Part shown: one piece after another, positions 7,694 to 13,846 of the stretch
Position numbering within the stretch: position 1 is the stretch's first letter
How the letters are laid out: each line of letters begins with the position of its first letter
Assembly (NCBI GenBank): GCA_905236225.1
Contig: CAJOPM010000070.1
Coordinates: 1 to 13,846 of the forward strand
Source of the DNA: an uncultured Eubacterium sp.
GTDB lineage: Bacteria > Bacillota > Clostridia > Lachnospirales > Lachnospiraceae
DNA: 13,846 nt
Direction of reading: 5' to 3'
The notes under the pieces: generated by a model
Told to the model about the DNA's origin: nothing
The model's database searches: none
Seen by the model: the letters and a program-made list of their open reading frames with translations, nothing else
Translations under genes and position numbers: made by a program

Positions 7694-7726
7694 ACAATGC
7701 CCTCCTAAAAGATTATTTCAAGTCTC

Positions 7727-7776
7727 GCTCCCCCGCCTACGCTTTGCTTAGAGGCGGGGGGCATCTCGTCTGAGAT
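7727..7776 (-). repeat. GC-rich double hairpin in the amrA leader
   Basis: A very GC-rich stem, cccccgcct (7730-7738) with aggcggggg (7752-7760), stands in otherwise AT-rich DNA. Next to it is a small hairpin atctc-gtct-gagat (7763-7776). No U-run follows in the direction of amrA transcription, so it is not a clear terminator. It ends about 35 bases before the amrA start and lies downstream of the predicted promoter, so it would be in the 5' leader. It may be a dispersed palindromic repeat or a regulatory RNA structure. Confidence 0.55.
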
Positions 7777-7788
7777 ATACTATAACTA

Positions 7789-7797
7789 AGTATACCA
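7789..7797 (-). promoter_or_regulatory. extended -10 promoter for amrA-amrS
   Basis: The minus strand reads TGG-TATACT (7789-7797), a TGn-extended -10 box. The -35 region is poor, which is tolerated by extended -10 promoters. Transcription would start near 7782, leaving a leader of about 90 bases that contains the GC-rich hairpins. Confidence 0.4.
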
Positions 7798-7840
7798 GAA
7801 AATATATTAGAGCAAGTCTTTAACTACGTTATAATTACTC

Positions 7841-7874
7841 AAAAAAAGCCGCCGCATAAGCTGCGACGGCTTTT
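7841..7874 (-). terminator. intrinsic terminator of tRNA-Pro
   Basis: aaaagccg (7844-7851) pairs with cggctttt (7867-7874). After one mismatch, cgca pairs with tgcg, giving a long stem with loop taagc. On the minus strand the stem runs into seven T and begins 9 bases after the tRNA 3' end. Confidence 0.88.
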
Positions 7875-7882
7875 CGATATAA

Positions 7883-7955
7883 TCGGAGTGACAAGACTTG
7901 AACTTGCGATCTCTCGCCCCCCAGACGAGCGCTTTACCAACTAAGCCACACCCCG
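7883..7955 (-). tRNA. tRNA-Pro (anticodon GGG)
   Basis: The minus strand folds into a full cloverleaf of 73 bases. The acceptor stem is CGGGGTG with CACTCCG (one G-U pair), including the C1-G72 pair and A73 discriminator typical of tRNA-Pro. The D arm is GCTT/AAGC. The anticodon stem CTCGT/GCGAG holds the loop CTGGGGG, so the anticodon is GGG. The T arm GCAAG/CTTGT holds the loop TTCAAGT. The 3' CCA is not encoded and must be added. It reads CCC and CCU codons. Confidence 0.93.
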
Positions 7956-7972
7956 ATGTGTTATACAACTCA

Positions 7973-7978
7973 ATTATA
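7973..7978 (-). promoter_or_regulatory. -10 box of the tRNA-Pro gene
   Basis: A perfect TATAAT lies on the minus strand, 18-23 bases upstream of the mature tRNA 5' end. A -35 box is not clear. The upstream stretch is the suf operon terminator, so readthrough from suf is another possible source of the transcript. Confidence 0.4.
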
Positions 7979-7996
7979 TTAACACAGAACGCAGGC

Positions 7997-8027
7997 AAAA
8001 AGTGTGAACATTTTGTGTCCACTTTTT
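7997..8027 (-). terminator. intrinsic terminator of the smsCB operon
   Basis: On the minus strand GTGGACA pairs with TGTTCAC (one G-U) around a five-base loop. It is flanked by AAAAA on one side and TTTTT, after a two-base bulge, on the other. It starts 2 bases after the smsB stop codon. Confidence 0.75.
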
Positions 8028-8028
8028 G

Positions 8029-8955
8029 TTATTTAAGAAATCCGTTTATTATCTGTTCTTCTGCCTCTTCTTCAGTAAGTCCTAACGTCATAAGTTTCAT
8101 AAGCTGATCTCCTGCGATCTTTCCGATAGCTGCCTCATGAACAAGCATTGCATCTATATTGTTGGCCTCTAAAGATGGAACAGCTAAGATTTTACCGCTG
8201 TCCATAATAATGGAGTCGCACTCCGTGTGGCCACTGCACTGTGCATTACCTATAATTTTCAGATCTAATTTTTGATAGGAAGTATCTCTTGCCACTCCGC
8301 GAGAAACAATATCTGCATTGGCACCGTCTCCATCTAACGAAACACTATATATACTATCCGCAACCTGATCCATATGAGTCATAAGTCGCTCTCTTACGAC
8401 CAGAGAAGCATCTGCTTTTAAGGATGCGCTTGTAGTTCTCTTTGTAGAATCGACTCCTTTAATCTGTACCATCTCAAGCTCTACGCTGCTGCCTTCCTCC
8501 TGATATATAATAGTCTGAGGATTAAGTATTCTCTTTCCGGCTCCTTCTCCTGAACCATAGTGCTTTTCTACATATTTCATCTTTGAGTTTTTACCTACAA
8601 AGAATCGATGCACACCATCATGCTGCGAATCCTGATTGCCGCAGTTATCTATACCGCAACCGGCAACTATCAGCACGTCACAGTTCTCGCCGATATAAAA
8701 GTCATTGTAAACAGTTTCGGACAATCCGCTTTCTGATAATACTACGGGTATATGTACACTCTGATTAACAGTTCCGTCAGCTATTTTTATATCGATACCG
8801 CTTACATCAGTCTTTGATGTTATTTGAATTTCTTCGGTTGAATTTCTTGCAACCGACTTACCGTTAGCTCTAAGGTTATATGCTCCCATAGGAACATCGT
8901 GAAGATCTGCGACTTCTTCAAGTATTCTCTTTTGTACGTTATCCATACTTAGCAT
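8029..8955 (-). CDS. SufB/SufD-family Fe-S scaffold, short form (SmsB-like)
   Basis: This is the scaffold partner of the ATPase encoded directly upstream, expected to form an ATPase-scaffold complex that builds Fe-S clusters in the cytoplasm. At 308 residues it is much shorter than SufB (about 470). It matches the short form in the two-gene SMS (SUF-like minimal) systems of anaerobes and archaea. The SufBD core is clear at the C-terminus: GHTECDSIIMDSGK (242-255), the helix LVHEAAIGKI (271-280) with H273, and the closing LGLTEEEAEEQIINGF. Cysteines stand at 92, 100, 105, 240 and 246. By eye, the E. coli SufB C405 position, in its DKCGAHT motif, falls in DSGKILA, which has no cysteine. AGGAGG lies 8 bases before the chosen ATG; MDNVQ three codons later is the alternative. 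It lies 12 bases after the ATPase gene. Confidence 0.9.
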   Translation of the reverse strand: MLSMDNVQKRILEEVADLHDVPMGAYNLRANGKSVARNSTEEIQITSKTDVSGIDIKIADGTVNQSVHIPVVLSESGLSETVYNDFYIGENCDVLIVAGCGIDNCGNQDSQHDGVHRFFVGKNSKMKYVEKHYGSGEGAGKRILNPQTIIYQEEGSSVELEMVQIKGVDSTKRTTSASLKADASLVVRERLMTHMDQVADSIYSVSLDGDGANADIVSRGVARDTSYQKLDLKIIGNAQCSGHTECDSIIMDSGKILAVPSLEANNIDAMLVHEAAIGKIAGDQLMKLMTLGLTEEEAEEQIINGFLK

Positions 8956-8967
8956 TGCGATTCCCTC

Positions 8968-9696
8968 CTACTGAAGTCTTTCACAGGCACCAACGGCGGA
9001 TTCGCTTCCGACTATTTCTTTCATAACTTCATCGGATTCACCCTGACGTACTACCTGTCCATCTCTAATAACTATAATCTCATCTGCAATATTAAGTATT
9101 CTTTCTTGGTGTGAAATAACTATAATAGAACTGTCTTTAATATCGCTTCTCATCTTTTCAAATATTCGAATAAGGTTCTGAAAACTCCATAAATCTATTC
9201 CTGCTTCAGGCTCATCAAACAATGAAAGTCTTGTCTTTCTCGCAAGAACAGTCGCTATTTCAATTCGCTTAAGCTCTCCGCCAGAAAGCGAAGAATTAAC
9301 TTCTCTGTCAATATAATCCCTTGCGCAAAGACCAACTTCAGACAGATAGTCGCACAGCTTAGAAACACTAAGTTCCTCCCCGGCGGCAATTCTAAGAAGA
9401 TCAGAAACTTTTATCCCCTTAAATCTTACAGGCTGCTGAAAAGCATAGCCAATCCCTTTATTTGCTCTTTGCGTAATGCTAAGATCAGTAATATCCTCTC
9501 CATCAAGCAAAATCCTGCCATGCGTGGGTTTTTCAAGTCCGACTACCATTCTTGCAAGTGTAGACTTTCCACCCCCGTTAGGCCCGGTTATTACAATAAA
9601 TTTCTTATCATCTACTGTCAGATTAATATTTTTGAGGATTTCCTTATGGCCGTTCTCATCATCTACTTCAAAGGAAATATCCTTAAGTTCAAGCAT
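8968..9696 (-). CDS. sufC: Fe-S cluster assembly ATPase SufC (SmsC-like)
   Basis: This soluble ABC-type ATPase drives conformational change in the SufB-family scaffold during Fe-S cluster assembly. The 242 residues are normal for SufC. Walker A is GPNGGGKST (38-46), the Q-loop is AFQQP, the signature is LSGGELKR (137-144), Walker B is LSLFDEPEAGID and the H-loop is VISH. The FDEPEAGIDLWSF segment after Walker B matches the SufC style (DEIDSGLDVDAL in E. coli) rather than a transport ATPase, and no membrane partner is nearby. GGAG lies 9 bases before the ATG. It is first of a two-gene operon without sufS, sufU or sufD, the defining layout of the minimal SMS system. Confidence 0.93.
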   Translation of the reverse strand: MLELKDISFEVDDENGHKEILKNINLTVDDKKFIVITGPNGGGKSTLARMVVGLEKPTHGRILLDGEDITDLSITQRANKGIGYAFQQPVRFKGIKVSDLLRIAAGEELSVSKLCDYLSEVGLCARDYIDREVNSSLSGGELKRIEIATVLARKTRLSLFDEPEAGIDLWSFQNLIRIFEKMRSDIKDSSIIVISHQERILNIADEIIVIRDGQVVRQGESDEVMKEIVGSESAVGACERLQ

Positions 9697-9732
9697 AGCA
9701 ATATGCTCCTTTCATTTAAGTCCATTATCAGA

Positions 9733-9767
9733 TGCGCATCAAAAGCACGTCGTACTTTTGATGTGCA
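9733..9767 (-). repeat. 13-bp hairpin in the sufC leader, sharing sequence with the right-end repeat
   Basis: tgcgcatcaaaag (9733-9745) pairs with cttttgatgtgca (9755-9767), with one G-U, around a nine-base loop. No U-run follows, so it is not a clear terminator. It lies in the predicted 5' leader of sufC. On the minus strand, gcttttgatgcgca (9733-9746) also occurs on the plus strand at 13804-13817, running into the right-end repeat. It is either a fragment of the same repeat family or a leader structure that controls Fe-S genes. Confidence 0.55.
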
Positions 9768-9804
9768 GGTAAAAATCTGCTTTGTTATAACACGTCCATA
9801 TAGC

Positions 9805-9813
9805 ATTATACCA
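9805..9813 (-). promoter_or_regulatory. extended -10 promoter of the sufC-smsB operon
   Basis: The minus strand has TGG-TATAAT (9805-9813), a perfect -10 box with TGn extension. The -35 region, near TTTCAT at 9828-9833, is poor. It lies just beyond the hydrogenase terminator and gives a leader of about 100 bases. A perfect palindrome TGTTATAACA (9783-9792) just downstream of the predicted start could be an operator. Confidence 0.5.
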
Positions 9814-9833
9814 ATATTTATATACAAATGAAA

Positions 9834-9860
9834 GCCGCCGCATTTTTTTGCGGCGACCTT
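9834..9860 (-). terminator. intrinsic terminator of the hydrogenase operon
   Basis: cgccgc (9836-9841) pairs with gcggcg (9850-9855) around an eight-base loop. On the minus strand it is followed by GCTTTC and other T-rich sequence, a modest U-run. It begins about 30 bases after the hydA stop codon and before the suf promoter. Confidence 0.6.
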
Positions 9861-9887
9861 CTGTATATAGGTAACAAGTAGAATAGG

Positions 9888-11612
9888 TTAAACGCTGAGT
9901 AAATCGCTTCTATCGTAATATCTGGTGTGAAGAAGCTCGTGTGATTTTTCACCAAGAGGCTCTTTAAGGAACTCTTCGTAGCATTTTTTTACATATGGAT
10001 TCTCATGCGACTTTCTAATAGGAAGACGTTTTTCTTCTTCATAGATAGCTTTAAGTCTTTCCTCAACCTTAGACCATGTTCTTGGAGCATTACCGCCACC
10101 ACTTACACATCCGCCAGGGCATGCCATTACTTCAACGAAGTGATAATCAGCCTTGCCCTCTCTTACCAGCTCAATAAGCTTCTTTGCATTTGCAAGTGTA
10201 TGAACAATGGCAACCTTAACCTCAGTTCCGGCAAGATTTACAGATGCCTCTTTCCATCCTTCTTTGCCTCTTACGCTCTCAAACTCAAGCTTAGCAAGTT
10301 CTTCTCCTGTAACCACCTCATAAACTGTACGAAGCGCAGCTTCCATAACTCCTCCGGTGGCTCCAAAGATAAGACCGGCTCCGCTTCCGAGACCGAACGG
10401 ATTATCAAACTCAGTCTCCTCAAGCTTGGAGAAATCGATGCAGGCCGTGCGAATCATTCTTGCGACTTCAGTTACTGTAAGAACCATATCGACATCCTGA
10501 TATCCGGATGCATTCATCTCTTCTCTTTGACACTCAAATTTCTTAGCCGTACAAGGCATCATTGCAACGCTGCAAATATCTTTGGGATCGATTCCTTCTT
10601 TCTCGGCAAAATATGTCTTAATCAGAGGTCCAAACATTTGCATAGGTGACTTACATGTGGAAAGATGCGGCGTAAGGTCAGGAGCAAATGTTTCTATATA
10701 TTTAATCCATCCCGGGCAGCATGATGTAAACATCGGTAAAGTGCCACCGCCTTTAAGACGTGAAAGAAGCTCATTTCCTTCTTCTAATATGGTAAGATCT
10801 GCCGCAAAGTTAGCATCAAATACTCTATCGAATCCAATAATCTTAAGAGCAGTAACCAATCTTCCCGTGCTGACTGTTCCGGGATCTTCCCCCAGGCTCT
10901 CGGCAATATTTACTCTAACCGAAGGAGCAAGCTGGATTACCATATGCTTTCCTGCACTGATGTTTTCATGGAATTTCTTTGTATCATCTTTTATGGTAAG
11001 CGCACCTGTAGGACAAACCTGAACACATTGTCCGCAGTTAACGCATGCTGTATCTGCAAGATTCTTTTGATAAGGAGGAACAACCATAGTGTTATATCCA
11101 CGGTCTTCGCAATCCATAACCTTGATATCCTGCATCTTGCCACAAGTCTCAATACATCTTCTACACAAAATACATTTGCTCATATCTCTTACTATTGAAG
11201 GAGATGATGTATCACGCTCTGACTTTCTGATATCTGTTTCATAATCAGAATCAGTTGTAAGATGCAAATCAGATGCAACTTCTTGAAGCTCGCACTCTCC
11301 GTTCTTAGCACAAGTAAGGCACTTTGCAGGATGACGAGACAAAATCAGTTCCATTATTCTCTTACGTGTTCTGATTACCAAAGGTGAAGATGCATGTACT
11401 ACCATGCCTTCTTCTGCCGGTGTAGAACATGATGCCTGAAGTCCCGGTCTTCCTTCAACTTCAACAACACAAATTCTGCAGTTGGCTTTTACTTCCTGAT
11501 CTTCGTGGTTACAAAGTGTCGGGATCTTAATTGCAACCTTTCTTGCAGCATCTAATATCGAAGAGCCCTCTTCAACTTCAACTTTGCGACCGTCTATTGT
11601 TAATGAAATCAT
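9888..11612 (-). CDS. hydA: [FeFe] hydrogenase catalytic subunit HydA
   Basis: This is the catalytic subunit that makes or splits H2 at the H-cluster. It has 574 residues. The N-terminal [2Fe-2S] domain uses C34, C45, C48 and C62. The His-ligated cluster uses H94, C98, C101 and C107. Two [4Fe-4S] clusters use C147/C150/C153/C157 and C190/C193/C196/C200. H-cluster motifs are TSCCPGW (296-302; C298 proton relay, C299 ligand), MPCTAKKFE (C354) and MACPGGCVSGGG (C498, C502). All H-cluster cysteines are present. This is the layout of Clostridium pasteurianum CpI, without the extra C-terminal [2Fe-2S] domain of Thermotoga HydA. The frame opens at 11639, but I chose the ATG at 11612. It overlaps the hydB stop as ATGA, has AGGAG upstream and starts at the family's usual point (MISLTIDG). 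With HydB and HydC it should exchange electrons with NAD(H). Confidence 0.95.
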   Translation of the reverse strand: MISLTIDGRKVEVEEGSSILDAARKVAIKIPTLCNHEDQEVKANCRICVVEVEGRPGLQASCSTPAEEGMVVHASSPLVIRTRKRIMELILSRHPAKCLTCAKNGECELQEVASDLHLTTDSDYETDIRKSERDTSSPSIVRDMSKCILCRRCIETCGKMQDIKVMDCEDRGYNTMVVPPYQKNLADTACVNCGQCVQVCPTGALTIKDDTKKFHENISAGKHMVIQLAPSVRVNIAESLGEDPGTVSTGRLVTALKIIGFDRVFDANFAADLTILEEGNELLSRLKGGGTLPMFTSCCPGWIKYIETFAPDLTPHLSTCKSPMQMFGPLIKTYFAEKEGIDPKDICSVAMMPCTAKKFECQREEMNASGYQDVDMVLTVTEVARMIRTACIDFSKLEETEFDNPFGLGSGAGLIFGATGGVMEAALRTVYEVVTGEELAKLEFESVRGKEGWKEASVNLAGTEVKVAIVHTLANAKKLIELVREGKADYHFVEVMACPGGCVSGGGNAPRTWSKVEERLKAIYEEEKRLPIRKSHENPYVKKCYEEFLKEPLGEKSHELLHTRYYDRSDLLSV

Positions 11613-12898
11613 GCGATATCTCCTCTCTTGCCCTGGCATTTCGGGCAGTAATCCTTGTCAATGTGCTTAATGAATTCTCCTCTGAAATTGCGAATAGCGC
11701 TTGTAACCGGCACAGTAGCCGAACGTCCAAGTCCGCAAAGCGAGGCTGCATTCATCGTCTCTGTAAGATCGTCAATCTTTCTTAAAGTCTCAAGGCTGCC
11801 TCTTCCCTGACTGATATCTTCTATAAAATTGTAAAGTCTGGTAGTTCCCTCGCGGCATGGTGTGCACTTACCACATGACTCACCCTTGAAGAAATATGCA
11901 TTATTAGCAACAATATCAACAATACAATTAGTCTCGTCAATTACCATTATGGTTCCGCATCCCAAACGTCCGCCGGATGATGAAACATAATCAATATCAA
12001 GCGGCATATCTATCTGCTCTGCATTGATAAACGGGCCCGATGCGCCACCGGCCTGTACAGCTAACAGCTGATGTCCGTCCTCAACGCCACCGCAACAGTT
12101 AAAGATCAAATCTTTAAGATTGATTCCCATTGGGAACTCATAGATACCTCTATGCTTAATATTTCCAATAACAGTAAATAATTTCGTTCCGGGGCTGCCT
12201 TCGGTTCCCATTCCTTTGAACCAATCGGCGCCGTGCTTTAATATAAGACCTATATTAGCAATAGTTTCTACATTATTAAGTACGGTAGGCTTTCCAAACA
12301 GTCCGCTGACACCAGGGAACGGCGGTCTGAATCTTGGCTCGCCTCTTTTTCCTTCAATTGATTCAAAAAGCGCAGTCTCCTCGCCGCATACATATGCACC
12401 GGCGCCGCTTGAGATACGAATTTCAAAATCAAATCCAGAATCTAATATATTCTTTCCAAGAAGATTGTTGGCAACGCAGCTGTCAATTGCCGCCTGAAGT
12501 ATTTCCCTGATATATGAATACTCGCCTCTTAAGTAAATATAACCACAGTTTGAGCCGATGGCCTTGCCCATTATTGCCATACCTTCTATTATAAGAAACG
12601 GATTCTCACTAAGAAGTACGCGGTCTTTATTTGTTCCCGGCTCTCCCTCGTCTGCATTACAGACAATATATTTAATATCGCTGTCAGTATTATAAGCAAA
12701 CTGAATTTTTCTTCCGGTTGGGAATCCTGCTCCGCCTCTTCCTCTAAGTCCTGAATCAGATATAACGTCTATTATTTCCTGTCCATCCATCTTAACGGCT
12801 TTTTTAAGACCTTCAAAACCGCCAACATTTATATAATCCTTTGCATCTTTGGGATTAATAACTCCACAAAATTCTGTAAGTACTTTTAATTCCTGCAT
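11609..12898 (-). CDS. hydB: hydrogenase NADH-binding subunit HydB (NuoF-like, short form)
   Basis: This flavoprotein subunit takes electrons from NADH, or returns them to NAD+, through FMN. It is homologous to NuoF of complex I. The nucleotide/FMN loop is GLRGRGGAGFPTG (50-62), followed by NADEGEPGTNKDR (81-93). The [4Fe-4S] cluster is held by C342, C345 and C348 in ESCGKCTPCREG, plus C388. At 429 residues it is like plain NuoF. It lacks the N-terminal [2Fe-2S] domain and the C-terminal double [4Fe-4S] domain of Thermotoga-type HydB. It ends shortly after DKDYCPKC, close to where the C-terminal domain would begin. The start directly follows the hydC TAA with GGAGG 8 bases upstream, and the stop overlaps the hydA ATG. 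Confidence 0.94.
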   Translation of the reverse strand: MQELKVLTEFCGVINPKDAKDYINVGGFEGLKKAVKMDGQEIIDVISDSGLRGRGGAGFPTGRKIQFAYNTDSDIKYIVCNADEGEPGTNKDRVLLSENPFLIIEGMAIMGKAIGSNCGYIYLRGEYSYIREILQAAIDSCVANNLLGKNILDSGFDFEIRISSGAGAYVCGEETALFESIEGKRGEPRFRPPFPGVSGLFGKPTVLNNVETIANIGLILKHGADWFKGMGTEGSPGTKLFTVIGNIKHRGIYEFPMGINLKDLIFNCCGGVEDGHQLLAVQAGGASGPFINAEQIDMPLDIDYVSSSGGRLGCGTIMVIDETNCIVDIVANNAYFFKGESCGKCTPCREGTTRLYNFIEDISQGRGSLETLRKIDDLTETMNAASLCGLGRSATVPVTSAIRNFRGEFIKHIDKDYCPKCQGKRGDIA

Positions 12899-13399
12899 TT
12901 ATTGCACCTCCCCGCGAATATATCCTTTTAATACGTCACGAACACTCTCCGGTGTAAGATTTCCATATACTCTTCCATTAATGAGTATTGCCGGTGAAAT
13001 ATCACAATTTCCTATACATGGGGAGTATGCGAGTGTAAACATATGATCTTCTGTAGTCTCTCCAACCTTAATTCCCAAGAATTCTTCGGCCGACTCTAAG
13101 ACTTCCTTTGCACCTCTTATGTGACACGGTGCACTCTGACACATATGAACAATATATTTACCTCTCTTGCCGGTATAAAGCATTTTATAGAAACTTATAA
13201 AGCTGTAAACCTGTGTCTGCGGTATATTCATCTCTCTGGCAATAACTGCCGTTACCTGTGATGAAAACATCGGTACGATTTCCTCTACCGACAAAACCAC
13301 CTCCATCAGCATCTCGGGCTTATCTCGATAAGGTGCAGCTATTCTGGCTACCTCAACCAATGTTGAAGCCTTGACCTGATTATATTCTGTACGATCCAT
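12899..13399 (-). CDS. hydC: hydrogenase [2Fe-2S] subunit HydC (NuoE-like)
   Basis: This small thioredoxin-fold electron carrier passes electrons between the HydB flavin and HydA. It is 166 residues long, as usual for NuoE-like proteins. A helical N-terminus (about 1-65) is followed by the [2Fe-2S] domain with ligands C87-x4-C92 and C128-x3-C132, seen in HMCQSAPCHIRG and YSPCIGNCDISPA. AAGGAGG lies 10 bases before the ATG. It is the first gene of the operon, and its TAA touches the hydB ATG. Confidence 0.94.
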   Translation of the reverse strand: MDRTEYNQVKASTLVEVARIAAPYRDKPEMLMEVVLSVEEIVPMFSSQVTAVIAREMNIPQTQVYSFISFYKMLYTGKRGKYIVHMCQSAPCHIRGAKEVLESAEEFLGIKVGETTEDHMFTLAYSPCIGNCDISPAILINGRVYGNLTPESVRDVLKGYIRGEVQ

Positions 13400-13475
13400 A
13401 CTACCTATTCCTCCTTACATATTATGCAACATGCTTGTACCCATAAAAATACAATCTTCAACTTTTGTCTTTTTT

Positions 13476-13505
13476 AATTTACTCGATACGAATAACCAAT
13501 GTCAA
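13476..13505 (-). promoter_or_regulatory. promoter of the hydCBA operon
   Basis: A perfect -35 box TTGACA (13500-13505, minus strand) is followed after 18 bases by TAAATT (13476-13481, four of six). The leader would be about 70 bases long. Upstream, 13560-13760 is very AT-rich with long A/T runs around 13620-13655 that could act as an UP element. I see no gene in 13400-13760. Confidence 0.5.
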
Positions 13506-13760
13506 CAATAGAGATTTTTTTAACAAGCCTTGCAAACACTGGGTTTGTCTAGTCTAATCCGAGTTAGTCTTTAAAATACGTGTTAATCTTCTTGTTTGCA
13601 AAAAGTGCGTTAAATACTTAACTTTTTTTGTGTTTTTAAAAAAAATTTAAAAAATACATTTTTCGTCCGATTGTACAAATATTTAGACACATTTTTAACA
13701 ATCCCACATTTTCCTAGACTTATATATATCTGTCTATTAAAATTATATTTACTTTGATAT

Positions 13761-13796
13761 TTAACTCAGTCGGGGCAGGCGCTCCGACTGAGTTAA
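13761..13796. repeat. perfect 13-bp inverted repeat upstream of the hydrogenase operon
   Basis: ttaactcagtcgg (13761-13773) and ccgactgagttaa (13784-13796) are perfect inverted copies around a ten-base GC-rich loop. There is no U-run on either side. It borders the right-end repeat and may be part of the same composite element, or a terminator remnant for a gene beyond the window. Confidence 0.6.
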
Positions 13797-13803
13797 ACGC
13801 TCC

Positions 13804-13846
13804 GCTTTTGATGCGCACGGATTCGGACAGGAATTTGTCTGCTGAA
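13804..13846. repeat. GC-rich structured repeat, right copy (cut by the window end)
   Basis: Positions 13810-13846 are identical to 4-40. The copy stops at the window edge in the middle of the inner hairpin. The bases before it differ from the left copy, but gcttttgatgcgca (13804-13817) matches the sufC leader hairpin in inverted orientation. The same ATG-initiated plus-strand frame is present (from 13811) and also lacks a ribosome binding site. Confidence 0.65.

Noticed and set aside
7883..7955. tRNA as an attachment site for an integrated element
   Set aside because: No integrase and no second copy of the tRNA 3' end were seen in the window.
7807..8022. Minus-strand frame of 71 codons
   Set aside because: It runs through the tRNA-Pro gene and both neighbouring terminators, so it is a chance frame.
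10005..10649. Plus-strand frame of 214 codons antisense to hydA
   Set aside because: The opposite strand encodes an intact H-cluster domain with all motifs; the antisense translation shows no domain.
11613..11639. Longer start for HydA at 11639
   Set aside because: It adds nine residues not seen in the family. The ATG at 11612 overlaps the hydB stop (ATGA) and has AGGAG upstream.
1..13846. Circular plasmid or phage genome, because the ends match
   Set aside because: The match is a repeat-like palindromic sequence, the genes are chromosomal housekeeping and metabolic ones, and no replication, mobilisation or phage gene is present.
1..13846. CRISPR array or defence system
   Set aside because: No regularly spaced repeats and no cas-like or defence-like proteins were found.

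Overview
The window looks like chromosomal DNA from a low-GC anaerobic Firmicute, most probably a Lachnospiraceae-type gut or rumen clostridium. This is judged from AT-rich spacers, strong AGGAGG ribosome binding sites, U-run terminators, a two-gene anaerobe-type Fe-S assembly pair and a trimeric NADH-linked [FeFe] hydrogenase. The species cannot be fixed from the sequence alone. All protein-coding genes are on the minus strand except a cysteine synthase gene.

Layout from left to right. (1) 1-410 has no convincing gene. It holds a GC-rich structured repeat (about 4-112), three DnaA-box-like sites with an AT-rich tract (about 114-330), and a terminator (335-373). (2) 411-4175 is a three-gene minus-strand operon for a MacAB/YknXYZ-type ABC exporter. 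Its adaptor subunit is unusually long and carries an inserted Ig-like domain and a serine-rich linker. (3) 4176-4448 is a divergent promoter region with a palindrome over the cysK -10 box, followed by cysK (4449-5375, plus strand) and its terminator. (4) 5414-7693 is the AmmeMemoRadiSam pair: a radical SAM enzyme and a fused Memo/LigB-AMMECR1 protein, with a GC-rich hairpin in the leader. (5) tRNA-Pro(GGG) lies at 7883-7955. (6) 8029-9696 is a minimal SmsCB (SUF-like) Fe-S assembly operon with a hairpin leader. (7) 9888-13399 is a compact hydrogenase operon, hydC-hydB-hydA in transcription order. (8) 13400-13846 is its AT-rich promoter region, a perfect 13-bp hairpin, and a second, truncated copy of the repeat that opens the window.

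A common theme is iron-sulfur chemistry. CysK makes cysteine, the usual sulfur source for clusters. SmsCB is a predicted Fe-S scaffold. The radical SAM enzyme and the hydrogenase are both Fe-S enzymes, and the hydrogenase alone has motifs for several clusters. No cysteine desulfurase and no H-cluster maturase (HydE/F/G) is present in the window, so the link is thematic. The least understood part is the AmmeMemoRadiSam pair, whose biochemical role was not established to my knowledge. The 37-bp match between the two window ends fits a contig bounded by a dispersed repeat better than a plasmid, because the genes are ordinary chromosomal ones.
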